Positions 35,823-48,058 of a DNA stretch of 64,000 nt are shown here, one piece after another. This DNA is from Archilochus colubris (taxonomy: Eukaryota > Chordata > Aves > Apodiformes > Trochilidae): positions 47,396,156-47,460,155 of the forward strand of contig CM041115.1 of assembly GCA_023079485.1 (NCBI GenBank). The letters run 5' to 3'. Each line of letters begins with the position of its first letter. The first letter of the stretch is position 1. The notes beneath the pieces are model-generated. The model had not been told where the DNA came from. It did not search any database and worked only from the letters and a program-made list of their open reading frames with translations. The translations under genes were made by a program, and so were the position numbers.

Positions 35823-38800
35823 TTAGGACTGTTTTCTAGAAATTTCTTCCAAACTATGAGAATACCCTGTGCATCCCTCTTGGTGACTGCAGCACTTCCA
35901 CTTCTCCATGGCTCCAGCTGTCCATAACTTGTTTCTTCTTTCCTTATGAAACCCAGACTGATCAAAGTGGCTTTAAGCAAACAAATCCATAGACTGCTTT
36001 TGTAGCTCTAGACACATGTCCTTCCACGACACCTTTGGGAAGGATTCTATTTTATTTTAAACCTACTATTCTTATTTTAGTTGTGTTGGGAAAATGCACA
36101 CAATTGCTGTAATATATTTGAGGCTGGGAGTTTGTAGAAGTCTTCATATGAAAATAAGAGATACATTATTCACTTTAATGTTTTTAGCAATTTCTTGTGC
36201 ACATTTATCTACAAAAGTTTTGACAAGCACAGTTTGAAAGGTAATCTGCTCCAAAATTTCTCTAAGGTAATCAGGTTTCTATTGTATTAATGTAATTTAG
36301 TTTCCCTGATTTGAAATACCATTTTACTGGTTTTTGGAAGGCAAGCATTGATTGGTGACATCTTAATGAACGTTTTTTTGTAGAGTTTTGTGCTTGTAGA
36401 ACCTCTAACGAACATGTATTTAGATTAATCTGATTTTAATATATTCCCTGTTATACTCTTTCCAGAAATGAGAAATATCTTACACTTATCTGGAATTACA
36501 ATGGGAGGAGAAAACCGAGGTGTTTTTTCTTTCCATCTTTCTTTCTCTACAAGTAGTAAGCACAAATTTGTCAAAAGACTAGGTAATGAAATAAAACAAA
36601 CCATCTGGGCAAAATAAAAATTTATTACTATTTTGGATTATTTTCAAGCAGAAATGTGTGCATAGCCTACAAGTCTTGTTCTGCAATGTTTCTGTTATCT
36701 TCTAAACATCAGTTTAATAAAGCAGAAATCCTATTTCCTAGCATGGATTCTTTAGTGTCTGATAATTTTTAAGTGAGAATAAGCCTTTAAGAAATGTATG
36801 AAAAGGGAGAGATTTCTCTGTTCTCTACTCCAAGCCTGGTAAAATATATTTTGCTAAGTTTTTATAATTCTTCACATAATGATTATTTCTTCTTATTTTT
36901 TGAAGGTGGATGTTTTGTGATAAAAATACTACTAATTTCAAATGATTTCACAAATCTACATTTACTGTTTAAAAAGTGTATATGAATGCAACCAGAGACA
37001 TAAGTGTATATGCTTATGTGCATACATGTACTCTCACACACACAAAGCAGAAACTAAATTGATCTGTTTTTTAGAAATGTCAAATGAAAGTTTGTGATTA
37101 GCAAGATCTAGTCCTCTAAAATCATTGGATGGAATAGTATCACCACTGAAACCTAAAGGATTTTCAAATTTGTTCTCATTCAAAGTTGCTGAGTTCTGTA
37201 ATAAAATAGCTGGACTGGAAAGACAGCTTGGACAGCCCCCAATTCCTTACAGTAACATGTGGCCCTGGTGCAGAGTGCATTGTGCTCCAGAAGCTTGGGA
37301 AAAGATAATTCACATAGTGATTTGTACTTTTTTTTTTTTTTCCTGTTCTTCAAACTATATGTAAAAGTGACTCAATGGCAAAATGAAGCCCTGCCACCAC
37401 TCTTTCTTCAACAGATGCTAACGGCTAACAAAGGGTGGATAGGTGTCATAACTATGAATATTAAGTATGTTTTAAATTATTTGGAACCTTGATTCCAAAA
37501 TATTTTATTTTGTCTGGCTAAAGGAAGAACTTTGATGCTTGTGTTTTCAGATATGGTTAGACTGAGGCAGCTAAATGTACTTCTGTATTCTGAGAGAATT
37601 AGATAATAAAATGTAATAGGTCATCCACCCGAAGTGTAACCTCACATTATTTGTTAGTGAATTTTGTGAGAATTTTAATATTTACTGTTACTGCCACACA
37701 ATACTGTTGCAGTCCAGGTGTTTCACACTTCCAAATTCTGTAAGTTTAGGGTTTCACAGTATCACTGTATTAGAGGTCTTTGTTCAGTAAGTGTTGAAGC
37801 CTTTAAGATTTGGAAAATTTTCATACCCATCACCCTAGCCTAAATTTTGAGGATTGAATTAACAAGGGGAGCACTGGATTTCAAACATAAAATTTTTCAT
37901 TTCACCTTATTGAAAGCTGAAATGTAATTGTTACGAAAATTTTTACGTTTCCATATTACAAAATTTTTATTGAAACAAAATGTAGAATGTCTCAACACTC
38001 TGGAAAAGAACTTGTAAACAATATTCAACTTGAATACTTTGAAAAAAATTCTTTCTCTATCTCTGTTTTCTATAAGTAATACATTTTGTCCCTTATACTA
38101 CCAAATGATATACCACTCAACCAGTGGTGGTTCTATTGCAACCAAAGGCATATTTCACTGTAATGTAGAGCTCTGAAGCTACACCAGTCTGCATTTGTTG
38201 TCTATACCACCCAGTTCACTTTTGTCCTCATTGTTCTTAAAATTTGGCTTGCCTGCTTTATCTGATCAATGTTTTCGAGCTGATTGCAGTAATCTTTCTT
38301 TGGGATGGCATTTGGATCTGCATCAAGAAAAGGCAACAAATCAGGCGAATGGGAAACAAAACCCTATATGTGATGAGTATTTTAAATTGCTGTTTTCTTA
38401 ATATTTGCAGTTAGTATGATAACACTGAGATTTTTAATGGAAAATCCCTTTCTGTCCATGAAGTTCTGCACAAGAAGATTTTGGACAGTTTTCTTCCTTG
38501 CTTCTTTCTGACACCTTTTGACTCTTGTTTGAACACTCTACATCTAGTTTTATGCTATTTTATTAACTTTTGGGTTTCTTTTGTTACTGTTGTCATTACA
38601 TCTATGATAGCCAATACATGCAACATTTATTGGCTCAGATTTCAGCCAATGACAGCACAGTAGCTGAGTTCTCCATACAATATAAAGACTGAAGCAGGCT
38701 GTGTGTACTCTCACTGTCATCCACTAGCTACTAATTTTTTAGTACTCTCAGTAGTTTAGCATTTGACCATGATAAGATTATTAAGGTGTCTGCAAGGTAG

Positions 38801-40084
38801 TAGAAAATCATCACTATCTCCACTTCCCTGGAGCCAGATTCTGCTGAAATCTGGAAGGCTACTGATAGCTGTCTGATGAGAATTGTGTGAGAAGATCTAA
38901 AGGAGCAGCAGTTCTCTTTTTAATTGTCTGCTGTAATCAGAGCTGAAGAGCTACAAACCTTTGAAGAACTGTGAAGAAAAGTATCTGCTGCAAGAGCATG
39001 TCCTTCTCTTTCAGGAAGAGGAATGGCAGCAGAGGAGGCACTGAAGCTTGTTCCTCATTTGGTTTGTGTCATGGTGACATTCTGACTGTATGAAGTACTG
39101 CTATTAATATTCTTGAGACTTACTGGATTTGAAATGAGGTATATATGTTGTTTGAGATACCTAATCTTGCAATAAAGACTTGGACTGAACTATAGCAGCT
39201 AGTAGTGAAATTCTGGTCAGTAGTAAACACAGGAAATAACATTATAGTCACTAGATGGAAGTAGGAGTATGTTATTTATGTACAATGACTCAATCAGTAA
39301 AATTGTCTGTAAACCTTAAGTTAGTTACATTGTCCTTAGAAATGCTATTCTACATTTAATAAATATTTAAGTATCTCTCACATTTACTGTATTTTAAAAT
39401 GGAGTTGCTAAAATATTTTTAATTGAAATTAAATTATTCATTACTTCTAAAAATAATAGAATACATATTCATGAATAACAACATCTTTGAGCTGAGTGAG
39501 CCCATATTTTGAGTGGGTACATGCTGTTCTTCATTAGCCAGATACAGTATGACCTGCTCTTTGGCAATATGTGCACATTGGCAGAAAAGTTACTGGAAAT
39601 TGAAGCTGGAAGGGATGCTGCAGTGTGTCAGCTTCTCTGTGAAAAATGTGTTTGCACTTAGCCATGTTCTAAAGTAAATGGAGGTAGTTTATCTCTCAAT
39701 GTACCTGGCTGTCTGAAAAGTGATCTTAAATTCTTTGTGCTAAAGGCAAGTTAACACAAAGTATTTGTGAGATATCTTTGCTTAAAACATGGATGGAAAA
39801 AAACCAAGCCAAAACAGTTGGAATCTACAAATGCAGATGATTTCAAGTAGTTTGTCTGGTCCAAAAGAGCTAGGCAGTAAAAAATGTGATCCAGTCTCAT
39901 CATTTGGACTGCTTTATCTTTTCACATTTTTATTTTTCACCTTAAGTAATACACTTCAATATTTACCTGTACCTTCCTTATGGATACCATATGGTGTCAA
40001 AAGCAATGTGGCAACAAGCAGAAGTTGAGGAATAGTTTTAAACCAATAGCCTTTTTCCCACTGCTACAGGTCCTACTGAAAAAT
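35823..40084. other. No recognised gene or repeat (4.3 kb)
   Basis: AT-rich noncoding sequence with short T runs (for example near 37,328-37,341). No repeat family, exon or promoter is recognised. Confidence 0.55.
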
Positions 40085-40121
40085 CTGTCCATGTGCCCAG
40101 AGACTTTTAAGGCTAAACAAC
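40085..40121 (-). mobile_element. CR1 LINE stub left of LTR (antisense)
   Basis: The last dozen bases, GGCTAAACAAC (40,111-40,121), match the CR1 antisense string GGCTGAACAACCCC. They continue in register with CCCAATTCTCTCAG right of the LTR at 40,869. The part further left is too diverged to place securely. Confidence 0.5.
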
Positions 40122-40863
40122 TGCTTTGCCTGTTGAGGATGGTAATGAAACTTGGTCACCAGAGTGCAAAGGGTAGACGTATGTTACTGGTAATAATTGA
40201 ATAATACAACTAAATAGGAAAAATACAGGACAAAGTCCCAAAAGCAGATAGACAGAAAATGTACAGGGTAATGAATCAAATCATTACTGCATAAGAGAAA
40301 GGATAGTGATTAAGGACAGAGATACATTACCACTTGAATACATTTCCATCATCCAGATCCACAGTCGCTGAGGTGCCCTGGTTGCAGCAAGGATTTAGAG
40401 AATCCTTCCTGAGAAGTGGGAAAATCCTACATGGTGCATCCACCCGTAGATGAGGCATCCAAAGTCACTGCAAGGGGGTCCAGCCTTATATATTAACCTG
40501 CAAGTCAGGATGACTCTGCATATTACACCATGAAGAAACATCTGGTTCGTCTCCTGACCATCCATGACCACGACTGGGCCAGAGTCCAGGGCGTGGCTGG
40601 CATGGTTTCTTTAACATCCTCTCTTTTGAAGCATCAAGTCAATGATTTTTTGATAAATTATGGTCTTAATGATTAATACAAGGGTACAAGGTCAATTATA
40701 TTTGATATACAAGGACACAAGCTTGGTTATTATTTTTGCTATTTCCATACAAGGCAACTCTGGCCTGGGCCCATTGTCCAAACCTCAGCACTACTATACA
40801 AGAACAGGATTCATCGATAGATCAACTCTGGTTTGGGCCTATTGTCCAAGCTTTAGTATTACA
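40122..40863 (-). mobile_element. Solo LTR nested in a CR1 (antisense)
   Basis: A 742-bp solitary LTR. The + strand begins TGCTTTGCCTGTTGAGGATG and ends GCTTTAGTATTACA. Its flanks are a perfect 5-bp duplication, ACAAC (40,117-40,121 and 40,864-40,868). Removing the LTR and one ACAAC restores an uninterrupted CR1 string. In the antisense direction it starts TGTAATAC, and a TATATAAGG box lies about 375 nt in (plus-strand 40,484-40,492), much like the LTR at 31,957. The U3 part holds two copies of a 36-bp unit (40,755-40,790 and 40,823-40,858; 29 of 36 identical, the differences mostly C/T). A 195-codon + frame (40,660-41,247) spans the LTR and CR1 and is not a gene. Confidence 0.8.
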
Positions 40864-41205
40864 ACAACCCCAATTCTCTCAGTCTTGCCTTCATGGCTCT
40901 CATCCAGACTCACTACAACTGCTCCGTGTCTTTCGTATGCCTGGGGCCTCAGAGCTGCACACAAAACTTCAGGTGGGATCTACGAGAGCAGAGTAAAGGG
41001 GCAGAATCACCTCCTTCAACCTGCCGGCCACACTATTTTTGATGCAGCTGAGGACAGAGTTGGCTTTCTAAGCTGCAGTCCACAGTGCTGGCTCATGTCA
41101 AGCTTTTCATTCACCAGTAGTCCCAAGTCTTTTTCTGCAAATCTGCTCTCAGTCCCTTCATCTCCCCAGCCTGTATTGATACAAGCTTCAGATTACCTTT
41201 GTACA
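40864..41205 (-). mobile_element. CR1 LINE, RT region (antisense, right of LTR)
   Basis: An antisense CR1 starting CCCCAATTCTCTCAGTCTTG. It then has 'GGGGCCTCAGAGCTGCACAC', 'GGTGGGATCTACGAGAGCAG', 'GGGGCAGAATCACCTCCTTC', 'GTTGGCTTTCTAAGCTGCAG' and 'CCCAGCCTGTATTGATAC' (ending about 41,183). These correspond in order to the ORF2 region between the LGCIKR and [11 protein letters not shown] blocks. A deletion near 40,890 removes part of the KMIRGLEHL region. The copy is 5'-truncated near 41,205. Confidence 0.9.
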
Positions 41206-43167
41206 AATTTCCTGGGCAACAATATGGCAATCTTCCCCAAAGTGTGACAGATGCATAAAAAAAGGGTTGCCTAACTCTAATTATGTCCCAAAAGCTGTGT
41301 AGTAGACCTCTCTTTCATCTGCAAATTAATTAAACTAGAAATACTGAAGTCCACAAGAAGGATCTAAATTCTATCTGCTGAAGAGATCATCCACATCTAG
41401 GAAGATGCTTGGAGCATAGTATGCCAAATTTCCTAAATCATTGAGCTTCTACAAGTAAATTTGGAGGAAGATGCTCTCTATCTCTTTCCTTACTAGCAAA
41501 ATTAAAACAGATGATGCTCTTTCCAACTGAAACAGCTAGCTGTATGTAATTCAGACAAACAACAGTCATCAATCCAGAAGAAGCCTAACTTAGTTATTGA
41601 CTGCCCATTGACAAATCCCCCTTTTCCCAAGCAAGTTTATGGAAAGGAAAAAGCTGTCTCCAAATACTTCCTGTTACAGGAACTATCCTAGACCTGTCAC
41701 AATCTGGATTTAGGTCAAAAAGTTGGACAAGAATAACATTCCCTCACTGTTGCTTGGTATCCTGTCATTGGTAATGAGTGCACAAACTTTTTTTAATCAT
41801 TCAGTTACTCCTGCAGTATTAATAAGATGTCTGAGGGACGTTCCAGGGAAACAGACTGCCTGATGTTTCAAGCAGGGAAGAGATGCACCAGTAATGCCCA
41901 GAAACTTATCTCCCTTACCTTCAGAGCCCCAGAAAGATTAGGTTGCTTTCTGGCCCTATTAAACATTCACAAACCCAGAAATTACTGATTCAGCACTACA
42001 GAATAAGTGTGAATTCGGTTGCTTTTTTCTATGTTGTACAACACAGAATACCACACCACCAATGTAGGCTAACACTGCCAAGAAATGTGCAAAGATACAG
42101 ATCAACTGGTTAAAACAGAAGCCACAAAAGACAGACAATGCTGATTTTCAGAAGAAAGTGTTGAGAGTTTTTTGGCCAAAGGATTGTGCCTTTTAAGGGA
42201 AGACAAATAATTTACTCCTTTGCTTTCTTGCTTACTGGTAGGCATTCTTCTGCTGACCATAATGTAGCATGACCTTCCAAAGGTTGAAAAGCCTATCGTG
42301 CAAAACAATGGCTAGTTCAGTGGTGCATCTAACTGCCATTTCTGAGCTAACTTTTAGCAATACAGTATGAAGATGGTAAAGCATATGATGCAAAGGACGC
42401 CACTCCTTTTAATAGCTGCAGCGCATCAAGCCAGACATATGTTCTCTGTGCTGGTTCTCCACTACATATTGAGAAATCATTTGAATGTTAAATAGAACTT
42501 TATCCTTATCTGTAAGACAGTACTTACCTATCCTTTTTTGATATACAGATTACCAGGGATGTGAAGTGACAGAAAATGTTCTCCTTAGAAGTTCCAGGAT
42601 GAGCCTCCGCAGAGATAGTGGCCCTGCATGCAGAAATCAGAATTTCCTCAGTGAGAGTGCAGGAATAACTTCAAAGTTTTTCTTGCTCTTGCTCAGAGTA
42701 TATGATGTCATAAAGCATGAGAAGCTGTAGATCTTAATCATCAGAAAATTTCTTGTGCCCCTCATCCTAGCTGATCCTAATGATGCATTATAACAAAAGG
42801 AAGAAACCCTTTCTGTCCCACAGAGTAGCTATTAACTCTCAGGTTTGTCAGACAGTATAAATATGAAAATCTTCCACGTATTTGATCCACATGCAGATAA
42901 TATTGAAATGGAATACAGATAATGTGCTGGTCTTTGCACCATAAATAAATGCTGGTGAGATGTTACTTAATTACTGGCACATACACAGATTAAGTGTGGG
43001 AAGCCATCACTTTGAAAGACTTAGATCTTTTTAAAAACTGTAACTAATTTGCATTGAGATTATTGATGTGGCATTCATAGTGTAATTCTAAGGGGTCTGA
43101 TTTCTGCTGTGCCCATGGTTAATTGTACTTGTACTAGTGAATGCAACAATTTGAATGAATAGTAGTC
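41206..43167. other. No recognised gene or repeat (2.0 kb)
   Basis: Noncoding sequence. No family, exon or regulatory signal that I can support. Confidence 0.55.
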
Positions 43168-43456
43168 ATAGAATCATAGAATTGTCAGGGTTGGAAGGGA
43201 CCATAAAGATGATGTATTTCCACCCCTCCTGCCATAGGCAGGGACACCTCCCACTGGATCAGGTTGCTCAGAGCCCCATCCAGCCTGGCCTTAAAAGCTT
43301 CCAGGATGGGGCTTCGATCATCTCCCTGGGTAGCCTGTTCCAGTGTCTCACCACCCTCATGGTGAAGAATTTTTTCCTGAGGTCTAATCTGAATCTACCT
43401 ACCTCCAGTTTTAATCCATTCTCTCATCAGTTCTCCTCCGAGTCTCCTCCACACTG
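43168..43456 (-). mobile_element. CR1 LINE 3' end (antisense)
   Basis: Opens with octamers ATAGAATCATAGAATTGTCA, then GGGTTGGAAGGGACCATAAA. It continues with 'CAGGTTGCTCAGAGCCCCAT', 'CATCTCCCTGGGTAGCCTGT' and 'CACCACCCTCATGGTGAAGA'. It is a well-preserved 290-bp CR1 3' end, truncated within the 3' part of ORF2. Confidence 0.94.
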
Positions 43457-44237
43457 AAGAGAATTGTGTTATCTGACACAATTGCAGTATAATGGCAGGA
43501 TGTGCTGTAGGAAGAGTGAAAGCAAGCTAGAGGTCTCTACTTGGCAGCAGCAGTTAAGTGACAAGCACAGCAATTAAAATCCCTGTCTACTGTCTTTTGC
43601 ATTCCATATAAGTCAATAATTTCTGTTTCCATGCTATATTTTCATACTAATGGTCAGGCAATTATAAAGGTTGATTTTCATAAATAAGCAGAAAAAACAT
43701 GTTAAGCAAACAGAGAAGTGGTAAAAAAGGAAAAAATCCCCATAAATTGTTGTCTTTTCTCTTGACTGTTGATTTTGCTAAATACATATATGTATCTGTA
43801 CATACAAGCTACATGAAACAGAAGTTAGTAGACTAGGAAAAAGGAGGCAGCACAGCCATAGGTCATCACCTCATGTTTCATGTAGTTTACTAAGTTCTTA
43901 GAGAGTTTTGGCAGATTGCATTGTCAAACTTACAATAACAATAGGGTAAAATTAAGTTTGAAGTGGTACACTTCAGATACCACTTAAAATTTGCTGCAGT
44001 CACTTATTTCTCAACAGGCTGTTGATTACAGTCCTCTAATTCTGAGAGGACTTTTGGTCTTGAATGACCTATGAACTTCATTCCATGAAGATATCCCACA
44101 GTAAAGACAAAAAAAAAAAACAAAAAACAACCTCAACAAAATAGTGATAAAGAGAATTTTTTTAACTTCTTACATTTCTTGTAGTCTACAGTATATGGAA
44201 ATAATATGGGTTTTTTTGTTAGAGTAGCAATTAACTG
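43457..44237. other. No recognised gene or repeat
   Basis: AT-rich noncoding sequence with a short A/CA-rich run near 44,108-44,130. Nothing further is recognised. Confidence 0.5.
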
Positions 44238-44261
44238 TATATATATATATATATATATATA
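44238..44261. repeat. (TA)n microsatellite
   Basis: About 12 uninterrupted TA units, immediately left of a CR1 copy. Confidence 0.9.
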
Positions 44262-44289
44262 AAGATTAAACTCAATCCATGCAAAATCT

Positions 44290-44796
44290 AAGCCTTGTAC
44301 TTGGCCCTGGTGAGCTACAGCTCAAGCACTGTGTTCAGTTCTGGGCTCAAAGAAAGAAAGACACTGAGGTCTTGGAGTGTGTCCAGAGGAGACCTCTGAG
44401 GCCGGTGAGGGATTTGAAGGGCATGTCATATGAGGAATGACTGAGGGAAGTGAGGTTATTTATTCTGCAGAAGAGAAGGCTCAGGGGAGATCTTATTGGT
44501 CTCTACAACTACCTGAAGGGAGGTTGTAGAGAGGCTGGTGCTGGTCTCTTCTCTCAAATATCTAGAGATAGGATGAGAGGAAATGGGTTGAAGTTGTGCT
44601 GGGAAGGTTTAGGTTGGGTATTAGGAGAAATTTCTCTACTGAAAGAATGGAGAGGTATTGGAATGGGCTGCCCAGGATGGTAAGGTCACCATCCCTGGAG
44701 GTATTCAAGAAGCATTTAGATGTGGCACTTCTGGATATTGTTTAGCAGTTGTAGTAGTTGGGTTACAGTTGGACTCAATGATTCTATGATTCTACT
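44290..44796 (+). mobile_element. CR1 LINE, RT C-terminus and 3' end
   Basis: A sense CR1. Blocks are 'CACTGTGTTCAGTTCTGGGC', 'GAGTGTGTCCAGAGGAGACC', 'TCTACAACTACCTGAAGGGA' and 'CACCATCCCTGGAGGTATTC'. It ends with GATTCTATGATTCTA. The + frame from 44,450 shows [20 protein letters not shown] and [15 protein letters not shown], the CR1 ORF2 C-terminus, before it runs out of frame. It belongs to the same CR1 subgroup as the copies at 16,757 and 31,590. Confidence 0.93.
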
Positions 44797-45944
44797 ACTG
44801 TGTTTAAGAGAGAGTAGAGAAAGGAGTAATGTTTTTTATAACAGGTACTGCCAATTTCAAAAAGTGAATAGAATGTTAAATGTTGATTTGTAATTATATC
44901 TATAAGCATGCTTGCTAATAAAAATATAAAATAGTGATGATAACTAGAAAGTTACTGAAAAAATACTATTTATTTCAAGGAATTACTGGACCAGTTTCAA
45001 TATTTGTGGTTAGAAACAGTATATATTCTAAACTGTTGGCAGGAAGTCAATTTGGAATTTATTCCTTTTGCATTTTTACAGCACTTGAATACCTTGTGAA
45101 ATAGTTATGAGGATTAAATGTTTCCTAGAAGTAAATTCTGTCTACTTACGTGTATCATTGCTTTATTCATCTCCAATCATATATAAGAGAAATCCAACAA
45201 AGATAAAATAAATTTCATTTCAACTTTTCTTTGCACATGCCTTTTTAGAAAAGTACATTGAAAAATTTAATTTAGGTATTTTTAAATACTTTTCCTAAAA
45301 AAAAAAACCATTGGCAGGGCAGCATTAGTAAAGTATAAGGTGTCCCTCATTTTGGTTTTATCACTTTTATCCAACTTTGTTTTGATGTTAGCAGTAACAC
45401 CTTCAAAGACACATTTAAGAGCTAAACCATTACATCTTTACCATGCATTTAAATTACCTTGGAAGCAATGGCCAGCTTCTTTGTCTGGACACAGATGCCT
45501 TCAAATGGATTGCTGGGGTACTACCTGGGTGGGAAGGGCATTGTGCCTGTATGATACTGCCTGCAGACAAAGAAAATTTCTGTGCTCTTATGGTACCTCT
45601 ACGATGTACCTGGGGACCAGCAATACTAAAAATAGTCACTTCATACTTTGCACTAAACTTCAGTGTTATAGTGTTTAATTAGCAAGAACTGATGCAATAA
45701 CAATAGCACTTTTGTTATAATAATTTCTATGAAAGACTTAGTCTGTCCAGTTTAGTTGAGGATTAAGCATATATTAATATTTTCAGCATCATTACTAGGG
45801 GTGGGGGCTTTAGTGCTCAATATGTAAACTGTGTGCTGCCTTTGTTTGGAAGTCCAGACTAATCTGGCACAAGAAAGAAGCTAAACAGGTAAATAAGAAA
45901 AAAACAAACCAAGCCCAAACAAAAACCCAGCCAACCAAACAAAA
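44797..45944. other. No recognised gene or repeat (1.1 kb)
   Basis: Noncoding sequence. A 112-codon + frame at 45,340-45,678 has no recognisable domain and no splice context, and I regard it as chance. Confidence 0.5.
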
Positions 45945-46205
45945 TAATGGTTGCAGATGGAAGGGATCTCTGGAGGTCATCTACTCCAACAACCCTGCTC
46001 AAGCAAGGTCACATAGAGACAGGGACCATGTCCAGACAGGTTTTTACTATATCCCAGGAGGGAGACAACACAACCTGTGCTAGTGCTCTCAAAAAAAGCA
46101 TGCTGTTCATAAACTCAAGAAATCTCCACCACAGTCTTCCAATTAAAGTACTCCAGAACTCTAGAATTCATCGTCCATTTCTCATCCATCAAACTTCCCC
46201 CTAAC
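45945..46205 (-). mobile_element. CR1 LINE 3' fragment (antisense)
   Basis: Starts near TGGTTGCAGATGGAAGGGAT, then 'CTCTGGAGGTCATCTACTCC', 'CTGCTCAAGCAAGGTCACAT' and 'GGGACCATGTCCAGACAGGT'. Identity falls after about 46,100. The octamer tail is lost. Confidence 0.8.
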
Positions 46206-46372
46206 CTTGATTCACATCAGCTTTTTTTCTCTTTCATCTGATTTGCAGATCAGATACAGAACTGTTTATATTTTGTTGTGCTTGGTTTTGATTTTTTTTT
46301 TCCAAGCTCACTATTAGCTTACCAGGGATCACATTTTAGAGCAGCTTTTTGGAACAATACCAAAAAAATAAA

Positions 46373-46413
46373 ATATATATATATATATATATTTTTATAT
46401 ATATATATATATA
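46373..46413. repeat. Interrupted (TA)n microsatellite
   Basis: Two (TA) blocks of about eight to ten units, separated by a short T run near 46,392-46,396. Confidence 0.9.
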
Positions 46414-47103
46414 CTGAGAAAGGAAATGTCTAGCTTTACAAGCTGAGACTTCCAAACATAAATTCTACATAAAGTGATACATTTATCAAACATTGACTTA
46501 CTGTATCTTTGATAGTTATGTAATACATATGACCAATTTAAACTGATAAAAGAGATTGATAAAATTTCCATCTTCCTAGACCCTTCTTTTTTTAATAAAC
46601 TATCATCACTGCAAACAAACCCCTCAAATGCATGAGTGTACCTTCAGTATAATACTTCAGTATATTACAGTTCTTATAGTCTTCCAGTGACAGAGATGGT
46701 ATTTTTACTCTAACTGTGTAGCAAATTTGGCAGGTCTCCTAAGTAACCCATATTTTAGAGTTCAAAACCCATCATTTCCTCCTTGGACATTCAGCAGCAG
46801 CCCTGCCCCTTTTGACAGTAAAAGGTCATGAGCAAACAACAACTTTTCACCTTTTGTCTTTGTAGAAAGCCATCAAAATTCTGTTTTTCATGACTTTAAT
46901 CACTAAAGTTGCCTAGATGCAGCTCTCTGGAATAGCAGCTCTATTTAGCCACTGCTCTTTGAATACTTTGGGTTAATGTGTTGTGACTGTACTGCTGTTG
47001 CCTAACACTTGAAACCATGAAATCCAATTGAAGAGTGACTATGTAGAATTGGCAGCTTCTTAGCTCATTTAATCTGCCTCTTCTGTATTTTCTGGGTTAC
47101 AAC

Positions 47104-47127
47104 TTTTTTTTTTTTTTTTTTTTTTTT
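47104..47127. repeat. T(24) homopolymer
   Basis: Uninterrupted run of T. No retrocopy is recognisable beside it. Confidence 0.9.
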
Positions 47128-48027
47128 AATCCATTGAAAAGATTGTAAGTAGGGTTGTAGTGTTATATATGGGCTTAGGTCTATCCAGAGCATGAATGAA
47201 GGGTGAGAGCAACAGAATTATGTGGCTTTGAATACTTCCACTGCTTCTGGTATGGTTGGAAAGACTATGACCTCTTTCAGATTTACAGGTTTTCTATAGC
47301 TGAATATAGGGTACTAATGGTTTTTTGGGGGATCTTGCAGATTACAAGTAGACTGGGATATTACTTCAATATAAGCATGGAGTCCAGCAAGACTGTTTAT
47401 ACTCTAATTTTAAAAGTCGATTGTCAGCGACATCTGCTGATTTCCCTGGAGTGTTTAGATGTCCATCAGACTTTATTACATGGAGGTTTATAAAGAACAG
47501 GATAAATTTTCTTTTCTAATTTCTCTCTCATTGACATAATTATCATGCACCTGCTTATAAACTTCAATACCTTTTTTTTCCTTTATTTTAGGATTAGAGA
47601 AGTTAGAGAAATCTGCTATGGTGTCAGAGGCAAGTGAATTTTCACCATTTCATGAAATATTTTTGTAGTTGAATTAAATGCTACTAAGTTTAAACTCTTT
47701 TTGTATTTGCTTCTGCAAGTGTTAGATCAAGTAAGCTTCCTGGCTGAAATGTTAATGAAAGCAGGAAATATTAAGCAAATATTAGAGAATACTGGCAAAT
47801 AGTAAATCCTAATCGTTTGAACTCAAATAACCTTCAGAGAAAGATGACCTTAAGTACCTTCAGTCAGTAAAGAAACCGAAAGTAGTTGTGGTGCACTTTG
47901 ACTTGCATTTTAAATATCAGCATTGGAAAATTATTGTGAAAAATAGATTAATTCAACATAAAACAATTATCTATAATTTAAAGCAAACATACCTGTCACC
48001 TCATTTGTTACTATGTTTACCTTATTT

Positions 48028-48058
48028 TCTCTCTCTCTATTTTTTTTTTTTTTTTTTT
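48028..48058. repeat. (TC)n followed by T(19)
   Basis: About five CT units, then TAT and a 19-base T run. Confidence 0.85.

Noticed and set aside
40660..41247. 195-codon + strand open frame
   Set aside because: It spans the junction of an antisense solo LTR and an antisense CR1, and both explain the sequence. There is no gene-like content.
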